Shown here: one piece after another, positions 1 through 12,147 of the stretch
How the letters are laid out: every line of letters begins with the position of its first letter
Numbering within the stretch: the stretch's first letter is position 1
NCBI GenBank assembly: GCA_964035545.1
Contig: OZ037767.1
Span: forward strand, 26,521,628 to 26,585,627
Direction: 5' to 3'
From: Bugula neritina
Taxonomy: Eukaryota > Bryozoa > Gymnolaemata > Cheilostomatida > Bugulidae
DNA: 64,000 nucleotides
Position numbers and translations under genes: made by a program
Notes under the pieces: model-generated
The model's database searches: none
Told to the model about the DNA's origin: nothing
Seen by the model: only the letters and a program-made list of their open reading frames with translations

Positions 1-501
1 TAATATCTGCTCAGTTGGTTTTTGAACAGCTGTCAAAATTCCTTTCATTCTGCCAGATCAGATCACTGTATTTCCTATACTATGTGCAGATGTCCAGTGC
101 TTTGTGCCAGTAGATTGCTGGATGCCATAAAACATGTAATGTGGCAGTGTGTATGCCATGTAATATGGAAGAGTAAATAAAGATACATATTTGGTTTTTA
201 CAATGTAGGTTAGAAAAAAGTCTTCATTCTCAAAGTTCTAGTATTTTGAAACAATATAATTAGTTCAAAATTTCAAGCTGAATGAACCCTGAAGTGTTGT
301 AAAGCAATCCTTGCATATAAAGCCAAACAATTTCTGATGATTGCTAACATTCTGATGTGCCAAGATGATTTATGGAGATTTCATATCAGTATGATGGTTT
401 TTAGAAAACATAATCCAACCAAAACTTACTAGTTCAATGGTACAACTCAAGTGGAAGGACTAAATCGCTAAATTTGCTGAAGAATACTATTATTTCTGAG
501 G

Positions 502-507
502 TTTATT
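502..507 (-). terminator. Candidate poly(A) signal of the docking-protein gene
   Basis: AATAAA on the minus strand about 710 nt downstream of the stop at 1219. It is the first canonical signal I noticed below the stop codon. The long implied 3' UTR is plausible but unproven. Confidence 0.3.
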
Positions 508-1218
508 AATCCTAGATTTATCAGGTTTTAACCCATTGTATTGTTTCAGCATGTTGCAGTAAACTTATGTTCTAACTCCCCTAGGTGTCAGATTAGCAGC
601 TGAGAAACTGCTAAACCTCAGCAACACTCTAGGTACATTATCTGCTGCTAACAGAGAAGGAAAACTCTCCATTAACAGCCATCAGTGGAGCATTTGGAGC
701 ACAGTCTAACTGGTAAGAAGAAGGATTAGAAGACGCATGTTCAGCACTTAAAAATCCAGCAGCCCCAACTCCAGTTCAGAAAATAATTCTATTGAGGAAT
801 CAAAACGCGCTTATGACTTCAACTCAAATTACGCACACCCAAATGTTAAACGCACACCCAAATGTTAAACGCTGCTCCAACCTAAAATGCTGATGAATTT
901 TCAACTTTCACTTTTCAGCCATGTGCAAAGATGTCAAACTTTCTAAGTATTGGTTTAGAGTCTGAGTTTGATATGCAGACACAGTACTTTACAGGCTATT
1001 ACCTGCTACAAATTGAACTGATGAAATCATTTGGCACCTGCCTTAGTCCTCCTGAGAATAAAGTTTGCCAAGCGTTAAAAATTAGTAGTTAAAAGTTGAA
1101 ACAAAATATCATCACCAAATAACAAGGACGAGTGGGTGGTTTCACTGCTGGTGGTAGAGGAGTGAGTTGGTAACATAATAATTCTCAGAGTAAGAAATAA
1201 CAGCAACTTTTAGTTGAC

Positions 1219-4200
1219 TTACTTAGTTGGAGGTGGCACAGGATCACTGAGAACCGTTAAGTAACCTTTAAAGTGAATATCATTGGAATTTCCTGTAGGA
1301 ACTGGGATTTTTTGGCTAAGCAAATTAGCAGTAGAAGCTTTGTCGGGTAGCTCAAAGGAATGTCCATTGCCAACCACAGCTAAAACAGGTATATATGAGA
1401 AAGATCAGCAATAATAAATGCCAAGGAAGAGCAATGGACTAATAAATTACCAATTACAGAGGGTTGGCAGCCAACTTTAGCACAAGCTGGGATGTTTGTG
1501 TGCACAGTAGTTGGTCACATGGAGTATTTTTAGGTACTTGTACTGCAAGAAAACAAGCAGAAATGCACAGGTCTGATTATCTGTTACCTTGAAAGAGTTG
1601 GAGAGGGTGTGAGGCCGTAGCTTCCTACAAAGTTGTTCTCATTGAACTGAGTATGTGCTAAGTAAAATATCTAAACCCAGACAACACCAGGGTGGTTTGC
1701 AATACCCATATTACCCCTGAAAAACTACCTTGATCATATATTAGCAGGAGTAGTTGTACCCTGGTAAAGCTAAAGCTTTCAAGATACATAAACAGGCCAA
1801 GAGTAATCAACACGAGTTACCATTTCACTACAATCTCAGAGAGACAGACGTTGCTAGTACAGCTCATGTCAAACAATATCAAGTGCCATTATATATATTG
1901 TACTAGCTCCAAACATTAAATCCTCACTCACATTGGGACAGAGAACTCTGGTCATGTGACACTCACATTGGGACAGAGAACTCTGGTCTTGTGACACTCA
2001 CATTGGGACAGAGAACTCTGGTCATGTGACACTCACCTTGGGACAGAGAACTCTGGTCATGTGACACTCACCTTGGGACAGAGAACTCTGGTCATGTGAC
2101 ACTCACATTGGGACAGAGAACTCTGGTCATGTGACACTCACCTTGGGACAGAGAACTCTGATCATGTGACACTCACCTTGGGACAGAGAACTCTGGTCAT
2201 GTGACACTCACCCTGGGACAGAGAACTCTGGTCATGTGACACTCACCTTGGGACAGAGAGCTCTGGTCATGTGACACTCACCTTGGGACAGAGAACTCTG
2301 GTCATATGACACTCACCTTGGGAGAAGGACTTCTAGTCATGTGACACTCACCTTGGGAGAAGGAACTCTTGTCATGTGACACTCACCTTGGGACAGAGAA
2401 CTCTTGTCATGTGACACTCACCTTGGGACAGAGAACTCTTGTCATGTGACACTCACCTTGGGATAAGGGATTCTGATCCATAGGCAAGTAACTTTTGTGA
2501 GCATTTACAAGAAGTCCTGATTGGGCGACACCAGCCTTGGGTACAGTGGCGAGTAGGTCCAAGGAACCTTTAGATGGCAAAGTTCCACTGCCATTGTGCG
2601 GAGCTGTTGAGACATTTTCCTGTGAGTCTCCCGAGTTAGAGTCTGGCATCACGTAATCGGCATCATAAACATAGCCATCTTTTTTTAGAGCGCTCTGCTG
2701 TAAGGGTGACATTCTAACCCCTCCGTTGATAGATGGCTCAGGGTTAGGAAGTGCTCGTGGTAAATCCAGACTGAAACCAAGCAAAGATAATAGTTACCCA
2801 CCTTCATGTGCTGCACCATTCAGTAAAACAACTATAAGATTGAACTTGTAGACCTGACCAGATTTCAATTACTTAACGGGACGTGCGAGAAAACCCGTTT
2901 AGCCTAAAAATGGGACATTGAGTTCGGATTTTTATGCGGATAACATAATCATTTAGCGAGCACACTTTTTTATTTTAATTCACGTTGTAGCTTTTAGCGC
3001 ACTGAATTAAAACAGTTTCATATAGTTTGCATTTTCGCTTTTATAATAATATCTAAAGTCACTTCACGGATGACGTAGTTTTAAAAACAAACGTCTGTAG
3101 GCGAGCAGTAAAGTTAAACTCCAAGAACATTAGCTAATAAATTTCTACAGGACGGGTTTTCTCACAATTTAGACCCGAGCAGGAAATCCAGCTTGTGTGG
3201 CTCTACGCTAAGAGTTAAAGCAATTGGTAACAATTCTATAAGTTTTACAAATAAGATGTGCTATAGTTAATAGCAGAACTGTTTTATGACTTTAAACAGT
3301 TTTTCCACCAAGCAACAGTCAATGCCACGAGGTTAATAGCCTGAAACAATAATTAAAAACTAAGTGCTGGAAAAGAGCCTGAGTTTTAGCACACAATTGT
3401 AGCGCTTGAAGTTGTCTACCTGCAACCTAAAGCGCACTAGAGAACTAGGCTAGGTGTATCCGTAACATCTAGTAGAAGTAACAAGCATAAGGAAGCCTTA
3501 GTTACTATGACAGAGTTGAGTAAAATGTTACCAAATTAGAGTGACAACATTATGAAATCACACGCTGGAATTACTAAAAAGTCACTCCAGTGAACCACAA
3601 CAACATATTATGATTCTCTCCAAATCATGCAGAGTAGTATCCCACAACTAGCTAATGTCAAGTCATTGGAAAGCATATGAAATACGATAACAATATGCTG
3701 TATATATGTATAATTGATAGCAAATAGCCAGTAGCCATTGTAGAGATGGTTTGTTATCAACATGTCAACATACAATCATAACAGTAAATTATGAGAGATA
3801 AACAACTCAACAATGAATTAAACTTCCACGCCAGGTCAAAATAATTATAGTATGCAAACAAATTATTGTTTCACAATGCTATTAGAGAGATGACTGATAG
3901 TGTTAAGGAACTTAAATAAAGGAGAGATAATCAGATAACCTCAACCAAATATTTTTTATCTACAGTCATATTTTGTTCTCATATCATAGCATAACACACT
4001 ATAAACACAGCACAGTGGATGACTTGGAAAAGACTCAACTCGCCAACAGCATAAACAGCACCTGCGGGATGTAAAGCAGATAACTGAGTTAATCTGCAGA
4101 AATAGAGAGAGTTGATCTACAGATAAACTGAGAAATTAAAACACTTTCATTTTGGCTCACCTGCTGGTTTTATCTAAGGAAGGCTTAGATCTTGGATGCG

Positions 4201-6711
4201 GTTTAGGTGTGCAGGTGTTATACCTGCCGTGAGCTTCACTGGTGGCTACATCTGACATGCCCTGCAACACTTCTGTCACATTCTCATAGGCAAACTCCGT
4301 GTCATCTGTAATAGTCAGACTCAACTTTAGGGACATATCACTATACTTAATCTATAGTTTATAGCTACTACAGCTGGTGCCAGGGAAACTACATGGGTTA
4401 CGAGAACAAGCATTATGGTGACAGTTGGTTGACTGAAGAGGTTAGAATTTTGATGAAAATTTCAGACTTTGCACCAAAAAATAAAATATTTCCAAGTGAA
4501 CTTTTGCCATACAGGCATAAATATATCGACTTTTCCAGAAAATATTTTACTAAATCTTATCTGTTTATTACAGTCAATAATGGAAAATAAATACAGTTGC
4601 AATATGAAAAGGAAAATTTGAAAATGATGGAATAACATGCAGGATGAGGCCAAGGTCAAGCGTGTTAGATTTTCACAACAAAAGAACATCCATGTGAGGC
4701 CGAGTATTTGTCTGTTACTGGTGTTGCCAGGAAGAGCATCAAATCACAATTAATTATAACCCGGCTTCTCACTCCTGCCCCCCCCCCCCCTCTACTCTCT
4801 AGTCCCAGCTTAGAATACACCGCTATGAACATACATCTTTCCTTTGCGTTTAACTAGGAAGTCTAAACATTTAAAAGCTATTAGTTCAATGGCCTCATTT
4901 TGACCTCATTTTTATTTCTAAAATTATCAAATGTTATGTTTTATGTGAGTTTAATTTTATCCATGCCAACTTTCTGCATGGGATTTGAACATTAGATAAT
5001 TTATGACAACATGAGCTAAGAGCACTGAGGTAACGGCACCGCAAGATTTGGATGGAATACAACTATTTGTACCGGAAGCACTTACATCAGGGATATAACT
5101 GAAGTGGGAAATATCAACCTAACAGCTCAGATGCTTACAGACAAGCACTACTGCAGTAAACATGTGTCATAATGTGTTTCCGGGCCAACACATGTCGAAA
5201 CTTGTCATATGCTACCACCATATTGCCAGTGCAACTTCGTAACTAATATTTTTATTTTTGTCACATTCTATTAATAATCATAGAGCATTGAACTGCGTAA
5301 TCTCTAACCGATAGCCTTCACGGCCATCAAAAAGGAACAGCAACAAATATCTTTCACTATTTTAACATATTCTAAATTGAACTGCTGTATCTATTTTTAC
5401 ATTAGAACTTGTTAGATAGACCATTTCCTTAGTTTAACTTTGCCTTTTACATGCAGCTTGTCAAACAATCTCATGTTGAACCTTTTACTACTGACAATCT
5501 ATTTAAATAAAACACAGTAGGCTAAAGATTTTTTATCTATTGTGTTGAAAAAGAAAACACAAAGCAACTTCAGCCACTGATAATTTGTAACCAGAATCTG
5601 TTCTTCCTCTGAAATTCAAATTATGCATTAACACTAATTTATGCTGTAATCTAACATTCAAATCTATTTAGCCGTCAGAGAGGATGTCCGATTGTAAACA
5701 CCTTCAAATATGTCACTAGCAGAAGTACCACTGAACAAAATGTTAGCAGGAATGAAAAAAATGTGTAGGGCATTTGGCAGTTTTTCAAATCTCATCACTT
5801 GACAAAAACATTGCCATTAGATAGATTATTATTGAAGCTGAAAATACCAGTGAAGCTTTCATATCAGTCAATATATCACAGAGTAAGTAACTTCAGTAAA
5901 TATATCACAGAGTAAGTAACATACCACTCTCGCTGACTCCACTACGCTCAGATCCCAGAGTCTGTCTGGGCATTGGTCGCGGTCTGCGTGGTGACTTTAC
6001 ATACCCTCCGATATCTGCCTTACCATTGGCAGCAGAGTGGGCAGCATTTATCTGTTCAATCTCGCTGACATTGGAATAGTCATGTTGAGGAAGACCAGGG
6101 TTTGTGGTGGGTGGCACCACTACATTCAAACTGGATAAACTGTGAGGCTGGAAATAATCACTCAGTATATCATTCTTTTTATCTTCCGACAGGCTGACCA
6201 TCAACTTTGGGGACTTTTTCGTTTCTGGTGAGTTAGAAGCCGCCATCGGTGGAGGGGAGGCCATGGACTCCGTACCACACGGGTCTAAATAGTCTTCGCT
6301 ATCCTCTCGCTCTAAGAGAACTTGAGGTTTTGGTTTCACAGATGTCGCGTTAGCCTTATTACCAATCGGAACCGGAGTGGACAAAATCTTGGTGGAGAGC
6401 TGCCGACCGCCCATGAAAGAATTGCCAGTCACTTTTACAGAACCATCTGATTGTTTTCTATCAGACAAAGGTAGACGTGGTGATTTTGGACTGTTATTGT
6501 TTGATTGTATATCGCTGTTAGATGCATCTAAGTTTTGTCGCGACGGTAAAGGAGGCGGGCCAGTTGTTTGGCTGACAGGGTCGGGAATATATGTGTAATC
6601 CCTTTCACCCGTTGATTCTCTAACTGCTCTTTTGTCCAACTCATTTACAGAAGGGGGAGGATCTCGGAACTTTTTCTTGCCTTTTTTCTTACCACTAAAC
6701 AAGTGAATCAT
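1219..6711 (-). CDS. Phosphotyrosine-motif docking/tail protein, 4 exons (468 aa)
   Basis: Four coding exons fit in splice phase: 6711-5925, 4305-4161, 2770-2457 and 1379-1219, ending in TAA (1407 nt). The protein begins with a Lys-rich stretch (SGKKKGKKKFRDPPP), then is low-complexity, Ser/Pro-rich and studded with tyrosine motifs: TYIPDP, DYLDP, SDYFQP, DYSNV and AYENV (both YxN, the GRB2 SH2 consensus), DADYVMP, SYLPM (YxxM, the PI3K p85 consensus) and GYLTVL. No catalytic or PH/PTB domain is visible. This is the composition of an adaptor of the GAB/DOS/FRS2 kind or of a receptor's cytoplasmic tail; I do not recognise the family. The ATG at 6711 may be the true start, but TTTAG at 6694-6690 is also a possible acceptor, so upstream exons may exist. 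The final codons read ACT AAG TAA GT, so an alternative donor (AA|GTAAGT) overlaps the stop codon. Confidence 0.72.
1924..2456 (-). repeat. 35-bp minisatellite, 16 units, each carrying a 5' splice-site motif
   Basis: The plus-strand core ACTCAC recurs at exact 35-bp steps from about 1925 to 2451. On the coding (minus) strand each unit reads TGTCCCAAG|GTGAGTGTCA. Eleven copies have CAAG|GTGAGT, four have CAAT|GTGAGT (near 1925, 1960, 1995 and 2100) and one has CAGG|GTGAGT (near 2205). The copy nearest the exon is the donor of exon 2770-2457. The array therefore starts precisely at an exon-intron boundary and runs into the intron. Two units near 2310-2375 have GGAGAAGGA in place of GGACAGAGA. 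Confidence 0.97.
2881..3166. mobile_element. Possible short MITE with terminal inverted repeats
   Basis: TGCGAGAAAACCCGT at 2884-2898 is matched in inverted orientation by ACGGGTTTTCTCACA at 3152-3166 (14 of 15 bases). The roughly 285-bp segment between is AT-rich and non-coding, inside an intron of the docking-protein gene. The ends look like a small non-autonomous DNA element; I could not define a target-site duplication. Confidence 0.35.
4306..5924 (-). other. Intron of docking-protein gene, no further gene seen
   Basis: AT-rich sequence between exons 5925 and 4305. The donor is GTATGT below 5925 and the acceptor TTACAG above 4305. A run of C residues lies near 4771-4780. A direct repeat of about 25 bp containing TATATCACAGAGTAAGTAAC occurs near 5872-5892 and 5901-5920, just downstream of the donor. 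Nothing else coding is supported. Confidence 0.6.
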
Positions 6712-9700
6712 ACAGTATGCAAACTGGCTTTAAAGTAATGTTTTTAAAAATGATTCTGTTATTAATAACACAGTTATTCCGATGTCACATACATATATCA
6801 AATTCATTTGATTATAAAAAATGAGCCGGAAAAAAGATTGTGAAAATTCTATTTATATACCGATTTGAAGATAATTTTATTAACAAAGCCAGCACAGCAC
6901 TATCACTTTGAGGTAATTAAATTGACAGTGGCATTTTCATCAATTCATATTGTATAACAAAATACTTACAAACAATTTAAAGGCATCTTGACTTCTGGAT
7001 AGAGATATGTTCCTGAAAATATTGCAGATCCTTTTTTTTTCAGCTAAACATGTAAAGCCCTGTACAGTTTTTTCAGTTAGTCTGATGACTAATGAATTAT
7101 TTGTTTGCTATGTGAAGAGTAATTGTCAACAGTGAGAAAAATATTTGGGAGACAATCACTCTAAGCAGCTTTACTCCTTCCAATTCACAATTACTTCTAC
7201 AGTGAGTGAGTAGCTGCACCAGTATGAGTCCAGACAACTAGTAACTACAAGTACATTTTCGGCAAAACTAAGGTTACAATCATCAAATTACTGAGTATGC
7301 AATATTCAAATTAGACTCTTGCTGTTCGAATTCAAATTGGGTTTCAATTCAAATTAAACAACCATGAACCAAAAAGTTTATTTAAAAGTTATTACTTGGC
7401 AGTTACTGGTGTTATTACCTACCGTAATTATTCATACACGAAAATAAAATGATCAATCTATAAGTATATAATTATTATTTGCTATTAATTTATTAACCTA
7501 CTGTGAGCATAGCACGAACATTAGAGAGAAATGAGAAAAGGTACCAGAAGAACTAGAGAGAGAATTCACTGTGACTACCCAGAATGAAACAAGCCGACAG
7601 ATGAAGAAGATTAATGAAACCTACTTGAAAATTTTATATGCTTTTGGATTCCCCCAGCAATTACACTTGGCTAACACTGCCAAATCATGTTGAATAATAA
7701 TTCATTCGTATTAATAGTTATGGTTTGCTAACCAAGAAGGTAAACCCCTTAAACTTACATGAATTTTAAACTTAGCTACTATTTTAAATGAATAAGATTT
7801 TTATAGATAGGCCAGTGGTTTATTTCTGCCTATAATAGAACTATTCGAGTCATGAAATTTTTTGCTACTTAACACGTTTGTAGGCTAATTTCAGGATGAG
7901 TAACACTCAGAGACCAGCATTACATGGTCAAGTTCATTTCCTCATTCAAATGCTGTGGTGTTTATCGTAAAATTCTCACTAACAATGGTTTTATGCATTG
8001 ACTTGAGCTAGCAGTTATCTAGTTCTTTGAAGAATTAGAATATGTTTAAGGAGTATCTCTTCTTGTGACTCAACTATTACTATTAATATTACTATTACTT
8101 ATTAGTAATACTATTAGTATTGCTATTTAAAATTAATAATTGCAATACTAATATAAATACAAACTATAAAGTAAACAGGCAATACAAATTAAAATGCTAT
8201 ATTTATTAGCATAAATAATAAAACTAAATAATTAAAAATAATAATTATAATATAATTTAAATTTATAGATAATTTAAATTATAATATAACTTATAAGTTA
8301 TAAGCATAAATTACTTCAAATTTAAATAATGATAATAATATAAATGATAATTATAGTAAAATTACATATAATAATAATTAAATTTAATATATTATTAAAT
8401 AATAAATTTAATTTTATTGATTATTCACTTTCAGTGACTCAAACTGAAACTAATCCTTTCGCTGTTCTCAATACTCAATAGTCATTCAACATAATAGAAT
8501 GCACTCTGGTACAAACTAAATCCCAACTATGCTCAATGGCAGTTTACAACGTCGTGTAGGTTGAGCCAAACAAAATTATATTTATTAGTATTGCAATTAT
8601 GATTATCAAATATTGAGCAATACCAATTGAGCGTGACCAACAGTCTCCAAACTTTGGTCTAACTTATTTTTATGACCGTAGTCATGTTTTATGCATGTTT
8701 AGGCACAGAACGACAGGCTTTAAATTAAGCATAAAATCCAAGGCTAACAACACTTTGCAAGCGCAGTGAAAAGATAACTCTATATGAGCAATTTGTCTTT
8801 TTTTTCGTTAATAGCTGCAAGGAACGCAATTCGGAAGGAAGATAACTCTTTAAGTAAGTAATGTTGAAGGATGGTAAAAACTGAGTGAAAGATTTGAACC
8901 CAAAATATAACTTCATTGAATATGTAGGACACGTCATAAAACCATGCAAACTGTAGGCTATAGCCCCTTTTAACAATTTTACAAAATAGTGACCTATGTT
9001 TCAACATAAAAGGTGAAGGTGCTAATAAATGGTGCATTATAAAACTCTTTTACCCACACCGAATTCTTTCGACTTGTATAAGAAAACTTTGAAAACTTGG
9101 CTACTTTTCACAGTTGCTTTTAAATTTAAGCAAAATAAAAAATAAAGAAATACTTGAAATTTTATGTCGACAAATGTTTAATGAGAACCGAAAATTTAAG
9201 ATCCAAGTGACCAATGTTCAAACTTCGAAGTGGATTAAAGCAGCTATTGAGATAACTATTTACAAGCAGTAGCCCATCTACATTAAAAAAATATGCAATA
9301 GGGGTTATTTTCTCTCTCTAGATACTTGCTAGCTACCCAGGCATTGGTTCAACTTCAATGTTATGTTGATCACTCTAGACTCTAGAGTCCAGAGGACTTT
9401 GAAACTTGTAGTCTAATTGCTTTCCCAAACTTGAGCGGTTTTATTGCCTGTATTCTTTAAAAACAGTCTATTTACAAAAGATTTCTTGGCTCCAACTCAT
9501 CATGCCTTCTTTTATACAGCTCGTCTCATCATTTAGAGTAAAATATAGCGCAATATATTGAAAATTATATTATTGGTAGAAAATGCTGATAACATGAATC
9601 ACATACACTAATATTTCCTTCCATGTGTCTGCTATTTGCATTAAAACTTCTGTTTCAGTAGTCAACAATATATGCAATCTGTGAAGCAGACAACATACTC

Positions 9701-11575
9701 AGCCAATCAACATTGAGGTTTACCGGTTTCAGTATATCCTAGTACACAGTGATGAGTCATCAATCATATGCCTCAGAATATCACTTTACAAACCAAACTA
9801 GTGGATTGTTCAATTGAATATTTATATTTATTTAACTTCCAAAAGTTTATTCATCTACATTAAAAAGCATATCATATGCTTTTTAATGTAGATGATTTAT
9901 AAACTTTTGGAAGTTAAAAAATATGCTATGTTGTAATAAATATTGAAAAAGTGTAATTTTTGGTTATCTACTGAGAGTTGTCTTCTTAGTTTTTAAAAAA
10001 TAAACATAATATGTTGATTGTCCTACACTTTATTACAATAAATCTCAATTCAGACTAGCTTTTAACTAGTATTTTATTCTAATTTATGAAAAGATGCATT
10101 GCATTGAAAAACTTTCTAAAAGTTAAAAGTATAAACATTAATAACAAATATTTGTACAAATTCAATTATGATAAAAACAACTTGTTATTTATAATAATAA
10201 ACATTAAATCATGTTAGACCTGACAATTCAACAGTAATTTACTTTACAATTCTGCAACTGTTTAATCTTTTATTTGAAAATAAATTTAATGATGCCCTCC
10301 ACCCCTTCGAAGGCGACATACTAATTGCCCAATTCCTTATTGGCTGGTACTAAAACATGCTACAGACCAAAAAATTAATAATTGTAAAATATTTGCAGCA
10401 TATATTGGACATGTTAGTACGGTTACCAAGACTACAGCCATCTAGGTGAGAAAAGTGAGAAATATGGACATGTTAGAGTATATTGTTATGTAACATGTGT
10501 TTTATAAAGATATACTTCATAATAATCTACAAATTATATAACAGCAGGAATTTTAAGCAAACAAAACATAGGCGCTGCTTTATACTAACCCTGCATTCAG
10601 AATATAATAATATAAATAGGTTTGTTTTTGCAAATGTTAATATATTTTTATACTACATGCATATAAACTGGAAATTTTACATTGCAGTTTCTTGTTTGCT
10701 AGTTGTAAATTATGCTAATTGCTACTAATGCCTGTTATATAATCAATCCATCAACTATGTACACTTTATATTTCAGATAAAATTATAGTTATTTTTAATT
10801 ATACCCATTCACTGTTATCTCCCTAATATATATTATAATTATTGTAGGCATGAGAGCATAGACATTATATTATATATCAAAATGTATTAATAGATAGGAG
10901 TTCTCTGTTCTCACTTCTATTGCTGTTACTGGAACTTCATGTTATCTAAAATTGTTTCCACATAAAAGTAGCATGGCTCTAAGACTACATGTAGAGCTCA
11001 ACAACTGCCAAGGCTATAAAGATTGGCACTATTTATATACTGCAACATTAAAAATTTAGAGTTATGTTACATTGAATACTAAAGAAGTAGCTCTTATACT
11101 TCCACAACACACTTTATAATTTGACCACAGAATAGATGTACAATGTATAGATTATGGGTAAATTTGAGCTTGAAATGGGAAAGCAGAAAGTTGTTAGATT
11201 AAAATCCAAAAATGAAAAACTGAGAAATTTGAGTTTATATCATTGTGGTTATTGCTGCAGCTACATTCAGCAAAGTGTAAGTATAAAATATCACTTAAAC
11301 TGAATTTCTATAACTTCTTAACAGTATGGCTTTACAGGTAAAATGGTTGAAAGGCTAATGACTTGTGAGGCACATGTCGTATGTTGTCAAACTGCAATAT
11401 CTATTTATATGCATTGCACAACAACTTTTTTTGAAAGGCATTCATCCTATATAACATGCAAAACAATATTTCATCAAAAACGTCATTCAAGGTTCAGGCT
11501 TAAGCTGCATTATGCCCATCACCCACAATTAATCAATTATAGACCAATATTTTTTTTTTAATATTATCTACTTAC
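6712..11575. other. AT-rich stretch without a supported gene
   Basis: I find no open frame with coding character. Near 8090-8420 the sequence is almost pure A/T with tandem-like ATTA/TAAT motifs. A long hairpin lies at 9831-9918. The open frames here are short and compositionally like non-coding DNA. It could be promoter or 5' intron of the docking-protein gene. Confidence 0.5.
9831..9918. repeat. Near-perfect palindrome (hairpin), about 41-bp arms
   Basis: The arm TTTAACTTCCAAAAGTTTAT… (9831-9871) is followed by a 3-nt loop (TCA) and its reverse complement (9875-9918), with a single roughly 3-nt insertion in the right arm. The central part TTAAAAAGCATATCATATGC shows the turn. It has the shape of a foldback MITE remnant or, less likely, a small-RNA precursor. 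No coding signal overlaps it. Confidence 0.85.
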
Positions 11576-12147
11576 AGCTAAATCATCGTTTATCTGCTTT
11601 AATCTGAAACAGAGACAAAAAATATCTGCTCCTGGAAGACAGTTTGTGTCGATTCATCCGGGATTATATCCTGATAGAACAGTACTCCCTTTTTGCAAAT
11701 GTCACTTGCGTAATGTAAAATCAGGTCATGTCTTCCCTCACACTCAATAACTGGATTTTTTTTACTAATGCCAATTTTGGGCACATAATATGCAAAATAT
11801 ATTTTAGTTTGAATTATCCTTTAATAGCTTGACATATAGGAAAATAATTACATGAAATAAAGATTAAGAGAGTTAAATCTGCAATCTATATCACATTATC
11901 TAGCTAAACCAAAGATATGTTGTTGACGGTGCTAGATGGTGTTTAGCAGTAGATTGGTTTTTGATAAATTTTATTTTGTCAGCAATATCAAATATAAGAT
12001 CAATGCCCTAGAGTCTAGTATATATATAAGTTTTCAATCCTTTCATCATAATCTCTTATGCTCTCTTATAGCTAGTTAATGGTGGCAGTTTAATTTCTCA
12101 TTATAATCAAGTTTCAACCCACCAACTCACATGGTTAGCTGTATATT
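11576..12147 (-). other. Two candidate micro-exons (17 and 28 nt), uncertain
   Basis: On the minus strand a 17-nt segment (12147-12131) has a pyrimidine-rich acceptor (GTTTTTTTACAG) and a GTGAGT donor. A 28-nt segment (11603-11576) has TTTTTGTCTCTGTTTCAG before it and GTAAGT after it. Joined, they keep frame and would encode NIQLTILKQINDDLA. They might be upstream exons of the docking-protein gene, whose first seen exon lies 4.9 kb downstream, but the pairing may be coincidence. Confidence 0.22.

Noticed and set aside
1924-2456. CRISPR-like array of regularly spaced 35-bp repeats
   Set aside because: The units are contiguous with no unique spacers and the genome is eukaryotic; it is a minisatellite.
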